From the NCBI GenBank assembly GCA_013399115.1, contig VXAA01000904.1:141979-205978 (forward strand): 64,000 nucleotides of DNA, in the 5' to 3' direction. Below are positions 41,743 through 54,422 of this stretch, piece after piece. Made by a program: the position numbers and the translations under genes. Within the stretch, counting starts at the first letter, position 1, and each line of letters begins with the position of its first letter. The notes beneath the pieces are model-generated. The model searched no databases, was not told the origin of the DNA, and worked only from the letters and a program-made list of their open reading frames with translations. The stretch is from Anseranas semipalmata. Its lineage: Eukaryota > Chordata > Aves > Anseriformes > Anseranatidae.

Positions 41743-41784
41743 GATATAGGTTTATACCTACATCTATAGATCTATATCTATATC
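41743..41784. repeat. CTATAT-type imperfect simple repeat
   Basis: Repeated ATCTATA and GATATAG units form a partly palindromic AT-rich stretch. Confidence 0.7.
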
Positions 41785-42509
41785 AAGACTGTGCACAGAC
41801 ATAACTTAAAGCAGCAAAAATGTGGTTTCAGTAGATGAAAACTCGAGCAGACCAGCTGTAGTCTCCTGGAGCTCCTCAGTATTTTTTTAAACTTTGACGT
41901 TAAGTCGTGCGTATCCATTTAAGACAAGTGTTATTGCAGAAAGGTAGCTCTTGAGCTGCTTTAATTTGCCATATTTGGTAGATGGCATTAAAATCAGAGG
42001 GACAGTGGTGCTTCACGTTGAACAGAAGTCTGCCCAAAACACGTCTGGAATGGGAGCAAAGGATTTCAGAGGTAGACAGGGAGGGGTCTTCAGGCACCTT
42101 TGGAAAGTCACCTGCCACTGACACTGTGATCACAGCATGTCATCAACACAGAGGCTCCTATATGAAAATGGAGCCATACACTCCCCACAGCTGATGAAGA
42201 GCTTTAAAGATCTGGTATAGCATTTACACTAGGCAGTAGCTCTCTGTGGGGAGTGTCAGCTCCATCTCAACAGGCTGATGTTACACTACCAAGTATTGCA
42301 AGTACCTCAAATTAGGTAAAATTATAATCATTATTATAAAAGTCAAGGCTCTAAAGCAACTAGTTGTTTGGAAATGTAAGCCTAAAATTTTGGATGTCAA
42401 TGAGGGTGTTTTGTTGGGTTACCTCTGACTGATAGCTTGTAAGTAATTATGAGGACAATTCATGGCTTAAGCAGTCATGCTGCTGAAAGGGCTTGCACAA
42501 TCCCCCTGC

Positions 42510-42514
42510 CAAGG
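42510..42514. repeat. Target-site duplication, left copy (CAAGG)
   Basis: CAAGG directly precedes the TG end of the LTR and is repeated directly after its CA end at 43131-43135. Confidence 0.9.
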
Positions 42515-43130
42515 TGTGGTGGTTTTACCCTGCCGGGCAGCTAAACTCCACCACAGCCGCTCTCTCACTCCCCCTCCTCAAAGAAGAGGAGGAGAAGGAA
42601 GTATGATGTAAAGAAAACAAGGTCTCTCGCAGGTTGAGATAAGGGTAATTTAATTAAAGGAAAAAAAAAGGGAAGAACAAGCGAAGGCAGCGTGGAAGCA
42701 CAGAGGGGAAAGGGAAAAAAAATTATTCTCTACTTCCCCATCAACGAGCGGTGTTCGGCCACGTCTTGGGAAGCAGGGCCTTGATACGAGTAGCGGTTGT
42801 TCGGGAGGACAGACATCTTCACAACGAGAGCCCCCCCTCTCCTTCCCTTTTCCCAGCTTTTATTGCTGAGTGTGACATCATATGGTATGGAATATCCCTT
42901 GGGTCGGTTTAGGTCAGCTGCCCTGGCCGCGTCCCCTCCCCACTTCTTGCCCACCCCCACCTACTGGCTTTGGGGGGGTCTGGAGAGAGTCCTGGTGCTG
43001 TGCCAGCACTGCTCGGCAGTAGCCAAAACACTGGTGTGATACCAGCGCTGTTCTAGCTACAAGTGCAGAGTACAATGCGATATGGGCTGCTGCAGGGAAA
43101 GTTAACTCTATCCCAGCCAGACCCAGTACA
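42515..43130 (-). mobile_element. Solo LTR of a bird endogenous retrovirus
   Basis: The 616-nt element begins TGTGGTGG and ends CCAGTACA, with TG...CA termini, and is flanked by a perfect 5-bp duplication (CAAGG). Five-base duplications fit class III (ERVL-like) elements. Its ends and middle match the LTR at 59.8 kb, including CATATGGTATGGAATATCCC here versus the related block there. On the minus strand I see a TGATGTCA site (42873-42880), a TATA-like AATAAAAG just downstream of it, and an ATTAAA poly-A signal (42649-42654), so sense is minus. No internal viral genes remain; LTR-LTR recombination is the usual origin of such solo copies. A 76-80 codon frame within it is incidental. Confidence 0.9.
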
Positions 43131-43135
43131 CAAGG
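43131..43135. repeat. Target-site duplication, right copy (CAAGG)
   Basis: This is identical to the five bases before the LTR and marks an intact insertion edge. Confidence 0.9.
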
Positions 43136-43869
43136 CACAAGCCCTTACCAGGGAAATGATAACAGGGGCTGAAAGACCAGAGATCCCTGAGCACCTGGGG
43201 GAAGCCACTCCTGGAGGCTGCAGCTTCTGCCTTGGCTCAAGGAAGGATGAAATCCTTGTGCTGTTTTGCAGGAAATTCAAAGTCTCATGAAGAAGTTGCC
43301 CAAGTCTTTTATGAATACCTCAAGCAATGTTCCTTCTTCAGATTTGTCCTTCTGATCTGTAGCAGTGCTCAGGATGTTACACATAAAAATTCAGAATTAC
43401 AAGTGTTCCCATGTTAAATGTAACAAAATGTAAAAAGTCTTCTAGAAAAGCCAGTTATTACTAAGTTATCATGGTCCTTTCAGTGTTCTGTCCACTTAAT
43501 CATTGTTCAATGGGAAGACCTTAATTTACACTGAGTTAATGATATACTCTGAAGAGACATCATACTTTTCAGGTTCACTGAAATGTTCTTTAACTGGCTT
43601 TTCAAAACTGGCTGGAATATTCACAGGGCAGCAGCTGAAGCAAGAAGTATTGTCCTTTGTAACCCAAGGTCAAGAGATAGAAAAAGCTTCATGTTTTACA
43701 GTTTTTACATAACGACAAAGTTCTGCAATTAGGCTCAGAGAAGCTTCTACATTGTCCTCAGCTAAAATTTCAGGGCTGGAATTCTTTGCTGGTCCATGTT
43801 TTATGACAAATCTTAATTCATAGGAGGCAAATTAAAATTGCAACACACGAAAACAGAACAAAGAGGGAA

Positions 43870-44010
43870 ACTACCTAGAATAGCTAATAGCCTGGTGGTT
43901 AAGGTGAGACACCTGTGAGACAAGGGACCAAAGTTAGCATTTCTAGTCTGAGTCAAATATGGCAGAGACCTTGGTCTGAATCTCTGATGTCCAAGAGGAG
44001 CAGCTGAGTT
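43870..44010 (+). repeat. Degenerate tRNA-like SINE or fold-back repeat of old amniote type
   Basis: The order AGCCTGGTGGTTAAGG, GACACCTGTGAGAC, AGGGACCAAAGTT, TAGTCTGAGTCA, GCAGAGACCTTGG resembles an interspersed repeat common in turtles and crocodiles. That repeat has tRNA-like A/B boxes followed by an inverted copy. I cannot name the family and the match is divergent. Confidence 0.4.
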
Positions 44011-45489
44011 ATTTTCAATCCTTTCTGGGCAAAAGTTTCACCAAAACTGTGTGGCTAGCAAAGCCTCCAAAAATCTTGTTTAAATTAAGTTCATGCTCCA
44101 ATGAAACTGTCACTGGAAGAGTGAAAGGTGATTACCACCTGATCATCTCCATACTTACTGGTACGCAGAAATTATGACTCATCCCTGTTACCCACATGTG
44201 TTTTGCGTAGTTGATTACTATGTGTATATGTTAGATGCTTTGCATTTTAGTCCTAGGACAAATTAGCCTTCTAGTCCTTACATCCTACAGGATTGTAGAT
44301 GAAAAGATTTAGCATCCATTAACTCCCTAAACTAAAAGCAGGTATCTAGTGCCTTCAATGGAGGTGTGAATATTCATGAATGCATTAGATGAGCACTAGC
44401 TTTTTATCTCCTATCTCAGGTTTTCTGAAGAACAGAGACCTTTGTACTTTCCGGTCTTCACATAACCTAGAAAGCCCAGACTTACCAAGGAGGTCAATGA
44501 TAACTCCTACAAATGGTCCTAAAGCTAAAGTGGACTTTTGTAGCTTCCCCAAAGATCTCTTTTATTCCAGAAAATTGGAGATTCCCTTGGCACAAGGGCT
44601 CCCAGCCAGTTTAGGTCCTGCTTTTTTCATACTGGGGAGCATTACTCTTTCCCATCCCTCCTGAAATTATGTCCATGTTCAGCTCCTGAATAACATCAAC
44701 TAGTTGTTAGCACTGCGCGTTCCATGTTGTTTTACAGGTTTTCTAACCCTCAGAGTTCGGGGTTGCTCAGCTGAGACTGAAATCTATGCTGGCTCGTAGT
44801 CTGCCAAGGATCAGTATAGATCCTCTACTAAAATATTGTGTACCTTCTAGTGCAGTGGCTATTGTAATTATATTTTTTTTTCTGAGTGGATGAGAAAAAG
44901 TGTATGCAATCAGTTGTGATCAATGGCATTTCTCTTTTCTTTTCAAAGCTATGAGCGTATAAAGCAAACTCCATCCAGGAACTTCTCAAAGAATTTTTAC
45001 ATAGTATACATTATAAATTATCTCTGTTTCCTGGTTCAGAACAATAAAAATTAAGTGAGAAAGTTAAGTTAAGATGTAACTGAGTTACATCTCTGTTGTT
45101 TAGACTGGAGCCCGCTGAGGCCTGCGCTGTTCCTATGTGTTAGTTTTCCCGGTGCTTGCCAGCAGGTCTTCCTGGTCATGGCTGGGGGGTTTACAAGCTA
45201 TCTAGTACCTATATCACATAAATAAAATAAACTACTTGCAGATAATTTCCAGACCATTCATGGTAAATGCTTCACTTCCAGCCAATCTGTGGCCAAAAGC
45301 TTTTTGCCAAGGTTGAGAAGATTGTGCTTAGCTATGAGCTCCATCACCTAAAAAGAGTTAAAGGTCTGTTGGTTTCTTTTCACTGTTTTCAAACATCAAT
45401 TAAACTGAAAACAAGGGCTATAAATTATGGTGACCTTTAGGATGACTTTTTGTTTGTGGAATAGAGATGTGATGGTGTGAAAGTGCTGT

Positions 45490-45520
45490 TAATAATAATA
45501 ATAATAAAAAAAATTAATAA
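45490..45520. repeat. AAT microsatellite with A tract
   Basis: Five AAT units run into an interrupted A tract. Confidence 0.9.
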
Positions 45521-45904
45521 CATCCTCAGGAGCTGCCAAGCAAAGTGTAAATTGCTTTCTGCTTGGTATCAAATTTTCACGTAAGGTACTGGAAATTTTC
45601 AGTCTTGTTAAAATTCAGATGACCTAAAAATAATGCTACCCCTTCACCTCTGTACATTTTGTCATCTCAGCTGACAAATGTGATTTTTCTGGATTTAATC
45701 AACACTTTATAATGGCTTCTACTGAAAATACAGCCTCTTGGTTTTCCCTTGTTGGTCTATAAAATGTGTAGGGAACAGTACATTTAATTTTTTGCTCTAA
45801 GAACTTGCTGAAACCATAATAGCCACAAAGAGTGTGTTTTGGGCTAAATAGCTGCACCCACACTCTATTTAATGGAATTTGCATGTTTATGGCTTTTCGA
45901 CTAT

Positions 45905-45948
45905 GGTTTTTTGTTTGTATGTTTTTTTTGTTTGTTTGTTTGTTTTTA
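45905..45948. repeat. TTTG simple repeat
   Basis: Interrupted TTTG units are embedded in T tracts. Confidence 0.9.
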
Positions 45949-47870
45949 AAGACACCTAAGGAAATGCAGGACAAGAATAAATTTTAAGATCATGGTTCTG
46001 TAGACCAAAGATTTTTGTTAGCTCATGAGGTAGCTGTATCTTTATTAACTATAGCATTCCCATGCTTTTTCATGAGTATGATCAAAATTTCCCCAGAAGG
46101 CATCTCCTTTTGATGAGAAGACAGTGAATTCTCCACAGCCCTTTGACTCTTGGCTGCTCTTCACCTCAAAGATGTCAAGTAACAGCCACTGAAAATTTTG
46201 GGGGTTTGCCCTAGTTATGTGTTTACAAGAAATAGAGTGGAGAACAGATAGGTAACAGTTATTTGTCTAGGACAAGTGAGTTCTCCACACAGCTGACCTG
46301 TGCTAAATGCTCATGCATAGCCTTGAGGTGCAGAGCTTCAGGTCCTAGATAACTCTCTATTTCCCTAGGGGAAAAGTTCCCAAGGGCACAGTGAGAAAGC
46401 TGTGTTTATGATCACTTTAAAGCCTTAAATATACCAGGTGAACTTCACCAGAGTGAACTTCTGCCTAATCCTTGTTCATCTTTGTATATCTAATAGCTTA
46501 TATTTCATCTAATTTTGGTAGAAAAAGAAAAAAATACCCCTCGGGCTGGCTTTTTCTCCTCTACTTCACTTTTCCACTGAAGGTAGAAAATGGAGAGGAG
46601 ATCCTTAGCCTGTACTTTAACCACTGCACTACTTCTACCAGTGAAATTATAGCTGGGATGAAGAATTTTTTCCTCATTGAAGCCCAAGTTTATCACAGTT
46701 CTGCAGAGCTCACTGCTTTTCTGTAGCTCACAGAGGAGAAGATGCAAACAGCGTGAGAAGCCTGAAATTTATTATTATTTGTTTATCTCTCTTTTGAGCT
46801 TTCTTTAATTTGATGCTGTCTGACTGCAAAGGCAGTTTTGTAGTTCTTCAGCAGTGATGGTGGGTAAATGGGAAGCCAGGCAAATGCTTCTGCTAACTGT
46901 CCATCCACGGTGAGTGATACTGAGAGAAAACAACTTTCAGACCTAGCTTCCAGCTTCCTCTGGATTTGATGGGAAGATTCAGAAGGCCCAAGGCAAAGCC
47001 TGGTGAGGTAGAAAAGAGTAACCTGAAGAAAAAGAGGAGAAATAGTAAGAAGGTTAGGGATGCCTGTTTGATTCTATTGGCTGGAATGCCTGCAGTAACC
47101 TAACCAAACTTCCACAGTTTGGGGTAGGAAAAGGTATTACGGTCCTAGAAGTCCTTTTCTATATTTTAATTCCTGCTATTGAGGTGGAGCTTTATGCTGT
47201 GGAGGCCTACTTTGGTGTTTGTATGTCATTCATAGTTCCCCAAGGGGAAGCTCACAGGGCGGCTGCATCCAGATGGGCCTGCCAAGTAATCCTGGCTGGT
47301 CAGCAGGGTGCCACCTTCTGTGGAGTGACAAGGGCCTAAAGAGATGAAGAGGGAAAGCAGCATGAGTCCGTCCCGGGAGGTGAAGATGCAGGTCCTTTTC
47401 TCTGTATAAATTGTCCTTGAAGGGAAAGTGCTGGTAAAGCTGTACCATGAAGCAGATGTTCAGATCATCGTGGCAGCTGAAGCACTGCTGTTTTTAAGGT
47501 CAGTTCTAGCTGATGACACAGATCAAAGGTGCGTGTAGCTGTCCATTGTTTCTTCAGAAAATTCATCCTGCTTTAATAAATTAGAGAAATTCCCTGTTCC
47601 AGCAGAGTCCAGAAATAGCAGGTGGCTCAAACGTCAGGTGTCAGCAAATCCTAAAACTGTGGGCATGACCCTTGTCCATGTCCTGCTGAGAAATCCACCT
47701 GCCCTCAGGGTTAGGTTGCCCAAGAGTTTGGCGTTTTCTGTAACAAGAGCAAAAGTTTAAGTGCTACTTGTTTATGGCATGCTGTTGTTGGATTTAAAAG
47801 CTCTCTTCAGCAAAAGTAATGGAAATCTAATACGGTTGCTGGTAGACTTCACTCTGATTTGGTATGAGGG

Positions 47871-47905
47871 TGATGTCTTGTCAGCTGCTGGTTGATGTCT
47901 TGTCA
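47871..47905. repeat. Short tandem duplication, 13-nt unit
   Basis: TGATGTCTTGTCA occurs at 47871-47883 and 47893-47905 with a 22-nt period. Confidence 0.88.
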
Positions 47906-49619
47906 ACTGGACTTGTGCTCAGGGTTAGCATGGAACATATCACCAGACTTCACTTGAGAGTTAGTGAACTTACTGAGTTGCTCTGCTCACTGTCGCTTCT
48001 CTAGCATGAATCACACCAGCTGGTTAGTGGTGCTCAGCCCCACTGCGCAGTAATCAAAGCGAGGGAATGGAGCCGGACTTCCCGTGCTGAGGACCATGTT
48101 AGACTTTCTAGGCAAAGCGTAGGGTAACTGTGAAATACTGCTGACAGAGCAGACTGGAAACAAGGCAGACTAATAGGGCTTAATGCTATTGTACGCTGCT
48201 GACCGCTGAGAGAGGCATGAAGAATTTTCTATCACTGTGGAGTTGTTGGCATTGCTTCTTTTGATATAGATTTTTCTCACGTAATCCAATGCTCTGACAT
48301 GCTGGTTTGATGTATTATCTCAATAATGTGGGAAGAATGGGGAAATTCAGTGAAATGGCTTTATTTCAGTACAGTGTCTGTCAAGGGAAGGTTGTCAGTC
48401 AGTCGCAGGCTGGAAAAAGCAAACAGTGTCCTACTGCTAGTGAGAGTGAAATTCTTAATGTCACTGTGTGCAGACCTGTGCCTCCATTTTCAGGCGCTTT
48501 ACTCCATTGAACAGTCAGGTATTTAACCCGTGTTGAGCATGAGTGTAAATCTGCATTTCACAGTGGAGAGCTGTTTCCCCACATTCCAGCAGCAGCGTGT
48601 TAGAGGTGAGGAGAAACAGTGACAGAAAAACTTCAGTTACTGCCTGAGGAGAGCTGCCGTACCAGTTAAACAATTAAAATGCTTTGGTTGCCATTAAATT
48701 CTCATTTTATATGACTACAAGGGATGAGTTCAGGAGATTACAGTGGTTATACAGAAAAGTTTAAAACAGATCATTTAAATGTTTTGATTATGGGATCTGT
48801 TGATGCACAGTTTCATGAAATGACTGTTCTTCTGCAAGTGCATCGAATCACTTTCCACTTAGGAGAGCTCTCGGGGACATCCCATTCAACTGACCGGTCA
48901 TCTGAAGTAGTCAATATTTCATGTTGTATCAGTAACAGTGAACTCAAACCACTTTGTTACTAAGTAGAGATCAAAAATTTTTTGAAAAGTCTTAGCACCC
49001 GAAGAAGGCAGCTAATATCCTTTCCCACTTAGGTTATTCTTACTATGCTTTGCATCATTGTTATCAGAACCGTCATTTTTGGCTAATCTAAGCAAAGAGA
49101 TTAAGAACTAAGTTTGTAAATAAGGCTGCTTTCCTTTATGTGAGGGTCTTGTCATAGTCAGAGCACATTGACACAGCTGTGTGAGGAGACAGCAATGGTA
49201 GCACTGGTTTGCATCTGTTTGATGACTGGTAGCACCTGTTTGATGATTAACTAAAGGATTTCAGCTGTTAGAGCTGTCAATCTGACACCTTTCATGAGCA
49301 CTAAAATAAATCTCTGCTACCAGGAACTGCTGATTTTTTTTTTTCCTGCTTTTGATTTACTTGACTTTTTGTGTCTTTGCTGATAACTACTAGCAAGGCT
49401 AATGTGTTATAAACTCTGAAAAGTGAAGCAAGTGGCTGTCATTTTTTGCACGACAGATGTTCCTGATCAGGAATCATACAAAGGATCTCATCACTCTTCC
49501 TCTGAGCAATTTAATTTGTCTGTTCCATGGCACACCAGCCACCTCCTGTCTGGTGACTGATGTACCCAAGTCCTCCTTCATTTTAGGATCAGTTCTTTTA
49601 ATCTTACAGAATTATCAGG

Positions 49620-49655
49620 GTTTTTTGTTGTTGTTGTTTTGGTTTGGTTTGTTTC
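49620..49655. repeat. TTG/TTTGG simple repeat
   Basis: TTG units pass into TTTGG units; the run is low complexity. Confidence 0.85.
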
Positions 49656-51443
49656 TGTTTTTCTGTACCAAACCAAAGAGACTAGTAAAAAGGAAATTGC
49701 TTCATTTCTTTCACTGTCACCAGTAATGCATCATAATGAAAAGTAGCAAAGGCCTACTTCAAAAATAGGAACCCCAAGTACTGCATTTTAAGAGAACTGG
49801 AAAGCACTCAGTGAGCACTTTTTTTAAGAAATAAAAATGTAGATTCAGTGGTGTTTCTTCAGCAGTTGTAAGGCTTGGCGGTAGCGATAAGCAGCATATA
49901 ATCCATCAGATTCTTGTAATGCTATTTGGTGAGGTGGAAAAATTGATATATTTTTATGAAAAGTTGTTTGCTGTGGATCTGGTTCTCTACTCCTTAATCA
50001 TGCAAGTTGTCCAAAATGAGTAATTTCTTGGGGTTTTGCTTGCTTTTCCATTTAGTTTGATAAAACTGTATCACTCTGCTCTTCTGTAGTGATGGATTGG
50101 TACTGCTGGGGATGTAAATTCTGTAGTTATTCTATAGTTAATTTCCCAGTTATTATCCCTAGATAATCACAAAGTAAGTTATCCCATACCACTCTGCCTC
50201 TATTCTTTGCAAAGACCACTTAGGAGAAGCCCAGACCATATCTTTTGTAGGGGTAAGGGAAATCTCTCATTATCTCCCATGATCTCTCTGCTGAATTTAA
50301 GCACAGTAATAGTGCTGTGACCAGGAGGTTATTTGTGTATTTATGTTGAGTTAAAAATTGCATAGCAAGCAAAAGAGAAGGAGCTAAAGGAGTCTTTGAG
50401 ATTGTTGTTATTACCTTTCTTATGTAAAATTAATGACTTCGAAAGCTATGAATACATGCTCCAAAGTGATCAAATTATGACTGGGTAGAAAAGATTTGGC
50501 CATCCACTGATACACACAGTAACAGAGTGTATGTGGCAAGTCATCCCCAAGCCAAAGTGAGATATGCTAGCTTAAATTGTTTTAGTTGCACTAAAAGCAT
50601 GTCCTGGTGCAATTACTGTGTTTAAGCTGAAGGGGGTATCTTGCTGAGGCATGATAACTTTATCATATTGGATTGTTTGCCCACAGACTTCTCATTTGTT
50701 TTTAAATGGTTCTAAGAAAGGAAGACCAACTTGGTGAAGTAGCAAGTCTTGTAGGGATTTAGTTCAAACTCACATGCATCCTTATAGCATTTATAAGATT
50801 TTTCTCTTTTTTCCTGACTGGTCAAATTCATCCTTAGTGTAGTTCTGCTGATCACAACTGAAATGTGTAGTACGTGGTTTTACATGAATTTACTTTTCAC
50901 AATCTGTGCTACCATCTCCACTGAATTCTGTGTTTTCATGAAATCTTCACTCTCCAGGAGCTGACTGTGGCTGGGTCTCTCTCAGCCTTCTCTGTTGATT
51001 GCATCCTCTCCTTCGATCTGATTCAATAGCCAAACATTGCTCCACTAAAAGCTGCTGTTGTGAGCTCCCTAGAATTATCTCACAAGCAACACAACCAGCA
51101 CAAGACAGTTGCTTTGACCGTGCTCAGCAACTGGCTCTGCCTCCTGCCTGATCTCGTATACCCTACTGGGGGCAGTCATTGTTCACCCTGCAAAGGAGGC
51201 AGCGCACTGTGCCTCGTGTTCCTACCAAGATCTGCCAAAGACTTGCTAGGAGGGAGAGGCAAGGGACGTTGGCCTTGCCTTGTGCATGTGGCCAGTCCTA
51301 CACAGAAATGGCAGCTGTTGCTGCCCATACAAATGGTAGTACCTGTGGCCATGGTCACAGCTGTCAATCCTGATAACTGAGCAAAACTGTGTTTGAAGGG
51401 CTTACTGTAGTCCATCACTGCTGGAAAGAGAAGCCACTCATAG

Positions 51444-51722
<279 letters not shown>

Positions 51723-52069
51723 TGATGGGTGAGATTTGTCATTCATGACAAAATTCTTAATCAGTGCTTTGAACTGGATAATTAAGAACTTCTGCTGGTT
51801 TGATTTACTGCTGTAGTATAGCTTCAAGTCAGCCAGTTCTGTAGGAAACTGAGCATCAACAATTGGCCTTTTACCGTAAGAGCACAAGCTTATTATATCA
51901 GTGCTAATAAATAGGCTAATTTGGGAGAAAGTTATTGTTCCTAATGTTATATGTGATTTAAAGCAAGTTCCAAGTCCAATGTTGGCTTACAAATACATTT
52001 TATTCACATAGAGTAGTGCCTGGTGATGTGGCAAATAGAGAGATAGAGTTGGATTCATTTCCCTGGCTC

Positions 52070-52292
52070 TCAGTCATCCTAAAGTTAGATGTCTAGACTA
52101 AGTTACTCTTCTGATTTCCATCTTTAGTTCAGTGGAGAGAAACAGACAGTTCCAGCAGTTGATTCATTCCACCTGAGACACCCACCATAGGTTAAGATAA
52201 ATCGCCTTCATGAGATACCTGTCTTTCTCCATCACTTATCAAGGGAGTCTAGACATCTGGCTTAGACTACATACCTAACTTTTTAGGTGACT
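52070..52292. repeat. Fold-back (inverted) repeat of old sauropsid type
   Basis: The left arm CCTAAAGTTAGATGTCTAGAC (52078-52098, given here as its 21 positions) pairs with GTCTAGACATCT at 52247-52258 and CCTAACTTTTTAGG at 52274-52287. The right arm carries a small insertion. GTCTAGAC is itself a perfect palindrome in both arms. The 'taggtgcctaaat' texture resembles palindromic repeats common in reptile genomes; I cannot name the family. Confidence 0.55.
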
Positions 52293-53243
52293 AAATTTAA
52301 GAGTGACGAGTCCTACCCATAGGATCAATATCTCAAGGTTGTCAGAGCCAGGTCTGCAGCGAATTCTTATATTACCAACTGGTAGCATGTTACAGTGTCC
52401 CAGGTACCACAGAATTTATTTATAACTGGCAAACTTTTTGTTATATAGGGCTTCATAATACAGATCTCCATTCTGTCTCTAATAGTAATGCTGAGGATGG
52501 TCTCAGTTTCACTGAGCTGAGGGTAAACTGTGTCTCCACTCTGTGGTCTGGGGTAGCTTGGGTGATCACAGCAGGCAGTGCTTTTGCTTAGATTATCCTT
52601 TGCAGTGCTTCCACGTAAGTTTATGATCTGCACAGTGGTGCTTGCAATGGAAGATACTGCAAAGCTTTTGTTTCCTATTTCTCACCTTCTGTTGTTGCTC
52701 CTTCAGCACCCACTGCACATTAATCCTTTTGTTTCTCTTTTTGCTGTTATTCAAGAACAGTCAAAGCCACTGGGTCAAACACACTGGAAGAGAAGTCCAC
52801 TCAGTGAGAGAATTAATAAGAAATATATACGTATTTTTACTAACTTGAAAGCTTAACATGAAGTTATTGGTATTTAGGATTTTTAGGTATTTAGGATTTT
52901 TTCAGTAAAATAGTAAAGTCTGTTCTTTTTGAACAGACTCTTCTTGTGGGTATTCTGTGGCCTTAATCAATGAAAATAAACTATTCCTATAATGCCAAGG
53001 AGAACGAGAAAGAAAAAAGTTATTACAATGTTTTTCTCTCTTAATTGACTTGAAAATGAAGGGAAAAAAATGTCATTGCTGCTGCCTGTAGCATAAACAT
53101 GTCTTTATAATGATTTGATCTCTATAAATAGCACACAGCTGGGTTGGTTGCAGTGTAATTTTAATGGTAACCAAGAAAAAATAATAACAGTGTGAAATCC
53201 GTTCACAGTAATGTAGTCTTGAGGGCTCTGATCCCATGTTTAG

Positions 53244-53293
53244 ATTTTTTTTGGTTTTTTTTTTTTCCTTCCCCTTTTTTTTTTTTTTTTTAA
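53244..53293 (+). repeat. Long T-rich tract
   Basis: Nearly 50 nt of T with a few G and C interruptions end in a 17-nt pure T run. It may be the tail of an antisense retroposed sequence, but no element is recognisable next to it. Confidence 0.85.
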
Positions 53294-54396
53294 ACTTTAT
53301 ATAGTTCCTCAACTGATTTAAAACCCCAAATTGTTAGTGCTGGGATTGTCATCCAAGCAAAGCCATTATGAGGAGTTCAGCATTGAAAATCTTACAGCAC
53401 AGGCTTTATATGTGGAGCTTAAACTCATATGTAGCTGTTTGGTGTAATTACTGCATTTTTTATGACGATAATAGAGACTTGGCTTTTCCTGAGCTAATTT
53501 TGACATGAATTTGTTTCTCTACATCAATTTAATGGCTGAATAAAATGCTATGATTTTGTGTGAGAGTGTGTGCCTGCCTGTCTATCAATTCACTTTCCCA
53601 TTGCAAGTAGGTCTTATCTGAGTCATCCAGACAGGCTGTAGATTTTAGGCATAGTCTGAAAGACTGATTTCCTACCTGCTCCCCTTGAATGTGCCAACTT
53701 CCCTTGCTCTGTTCTAGGTAATAGTTGATCTATAAGAGATTCACCATTACCTGGACCTGTTTGTAGATCATCGTTTAGATGTGTAGTAAACCTTCATTTT
53801 TGCCCACATTATGTAATACTCCTACCTAAAAGAAAATTAGTAGAATGATAAATAGTGGGAAAGGCAAGAGAATGGTTATGCAGTAAGCTGACAGAGAGTT
53901 TCTCATTCTTTAGAAATACCAATCTACCTAAATCTTACATGCAGCCTAACTGATACAAGCTTATTGGAAATTTGGGATCTTGGATGAGAAAGAAGGAGAA
54001 ACGCAGCCCTTCAGAAAGTGTCATTATTAATTGTCTTCTGCCAAATGCTGTAATGAATCTGTGTCCCAAAAGAGTAATAGGAGCAGTTACCTGTAGCCTG
54101 TTCGGTCCTGAACACACTGTAAATACTGTGGTTAACAGCATCCTGGCATGCAGTCAGTTATACCTGGATGTGAAGAGGAGATACATCAACAGGCATTTCA
54201 CATGCTGCAGTATTTATACACAGTAGAACAAATGGTCATGGATAGATACCTGCTGAGTGTAATTAAGAAAAAGTCAGTGTGCTAAACAGATACATTTCCT
54301 TAACGTGGTTTGTTTTTTCATCATGCTCAAGATATTTCATATAAAACAGTAGCAGATTATCTCTTGAAAGGTTAGAGGGGGAGGAGGTTTAATGGT

Positions 54397-54422
54397 GTTT
54401 TGTTGTTGTTGTTTTGTTTTCT
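54397..54422. repeat. TTG simple repeat
   Basis: Four TTG units are bounded by T tracts. Confidence 0.85.

Larger units (their letters stand above)
21179..42509 (+). other. Upstream intron, fourth part
   Basis: This is 21 kb without a supported gene. It includes a GC-richer patch with a NotI site near 21.5 kb, AT-rich candidate conserved blocks near 22.8 and 39.4 kb, simple repeats at 28.26 and 41.76 kb, and poly-T runs at 26.25, 30.68, 33.41, 36.83 and 38.74 kb. The open frames here are 60-118 codons with no known motif. Confidence 0.5.
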
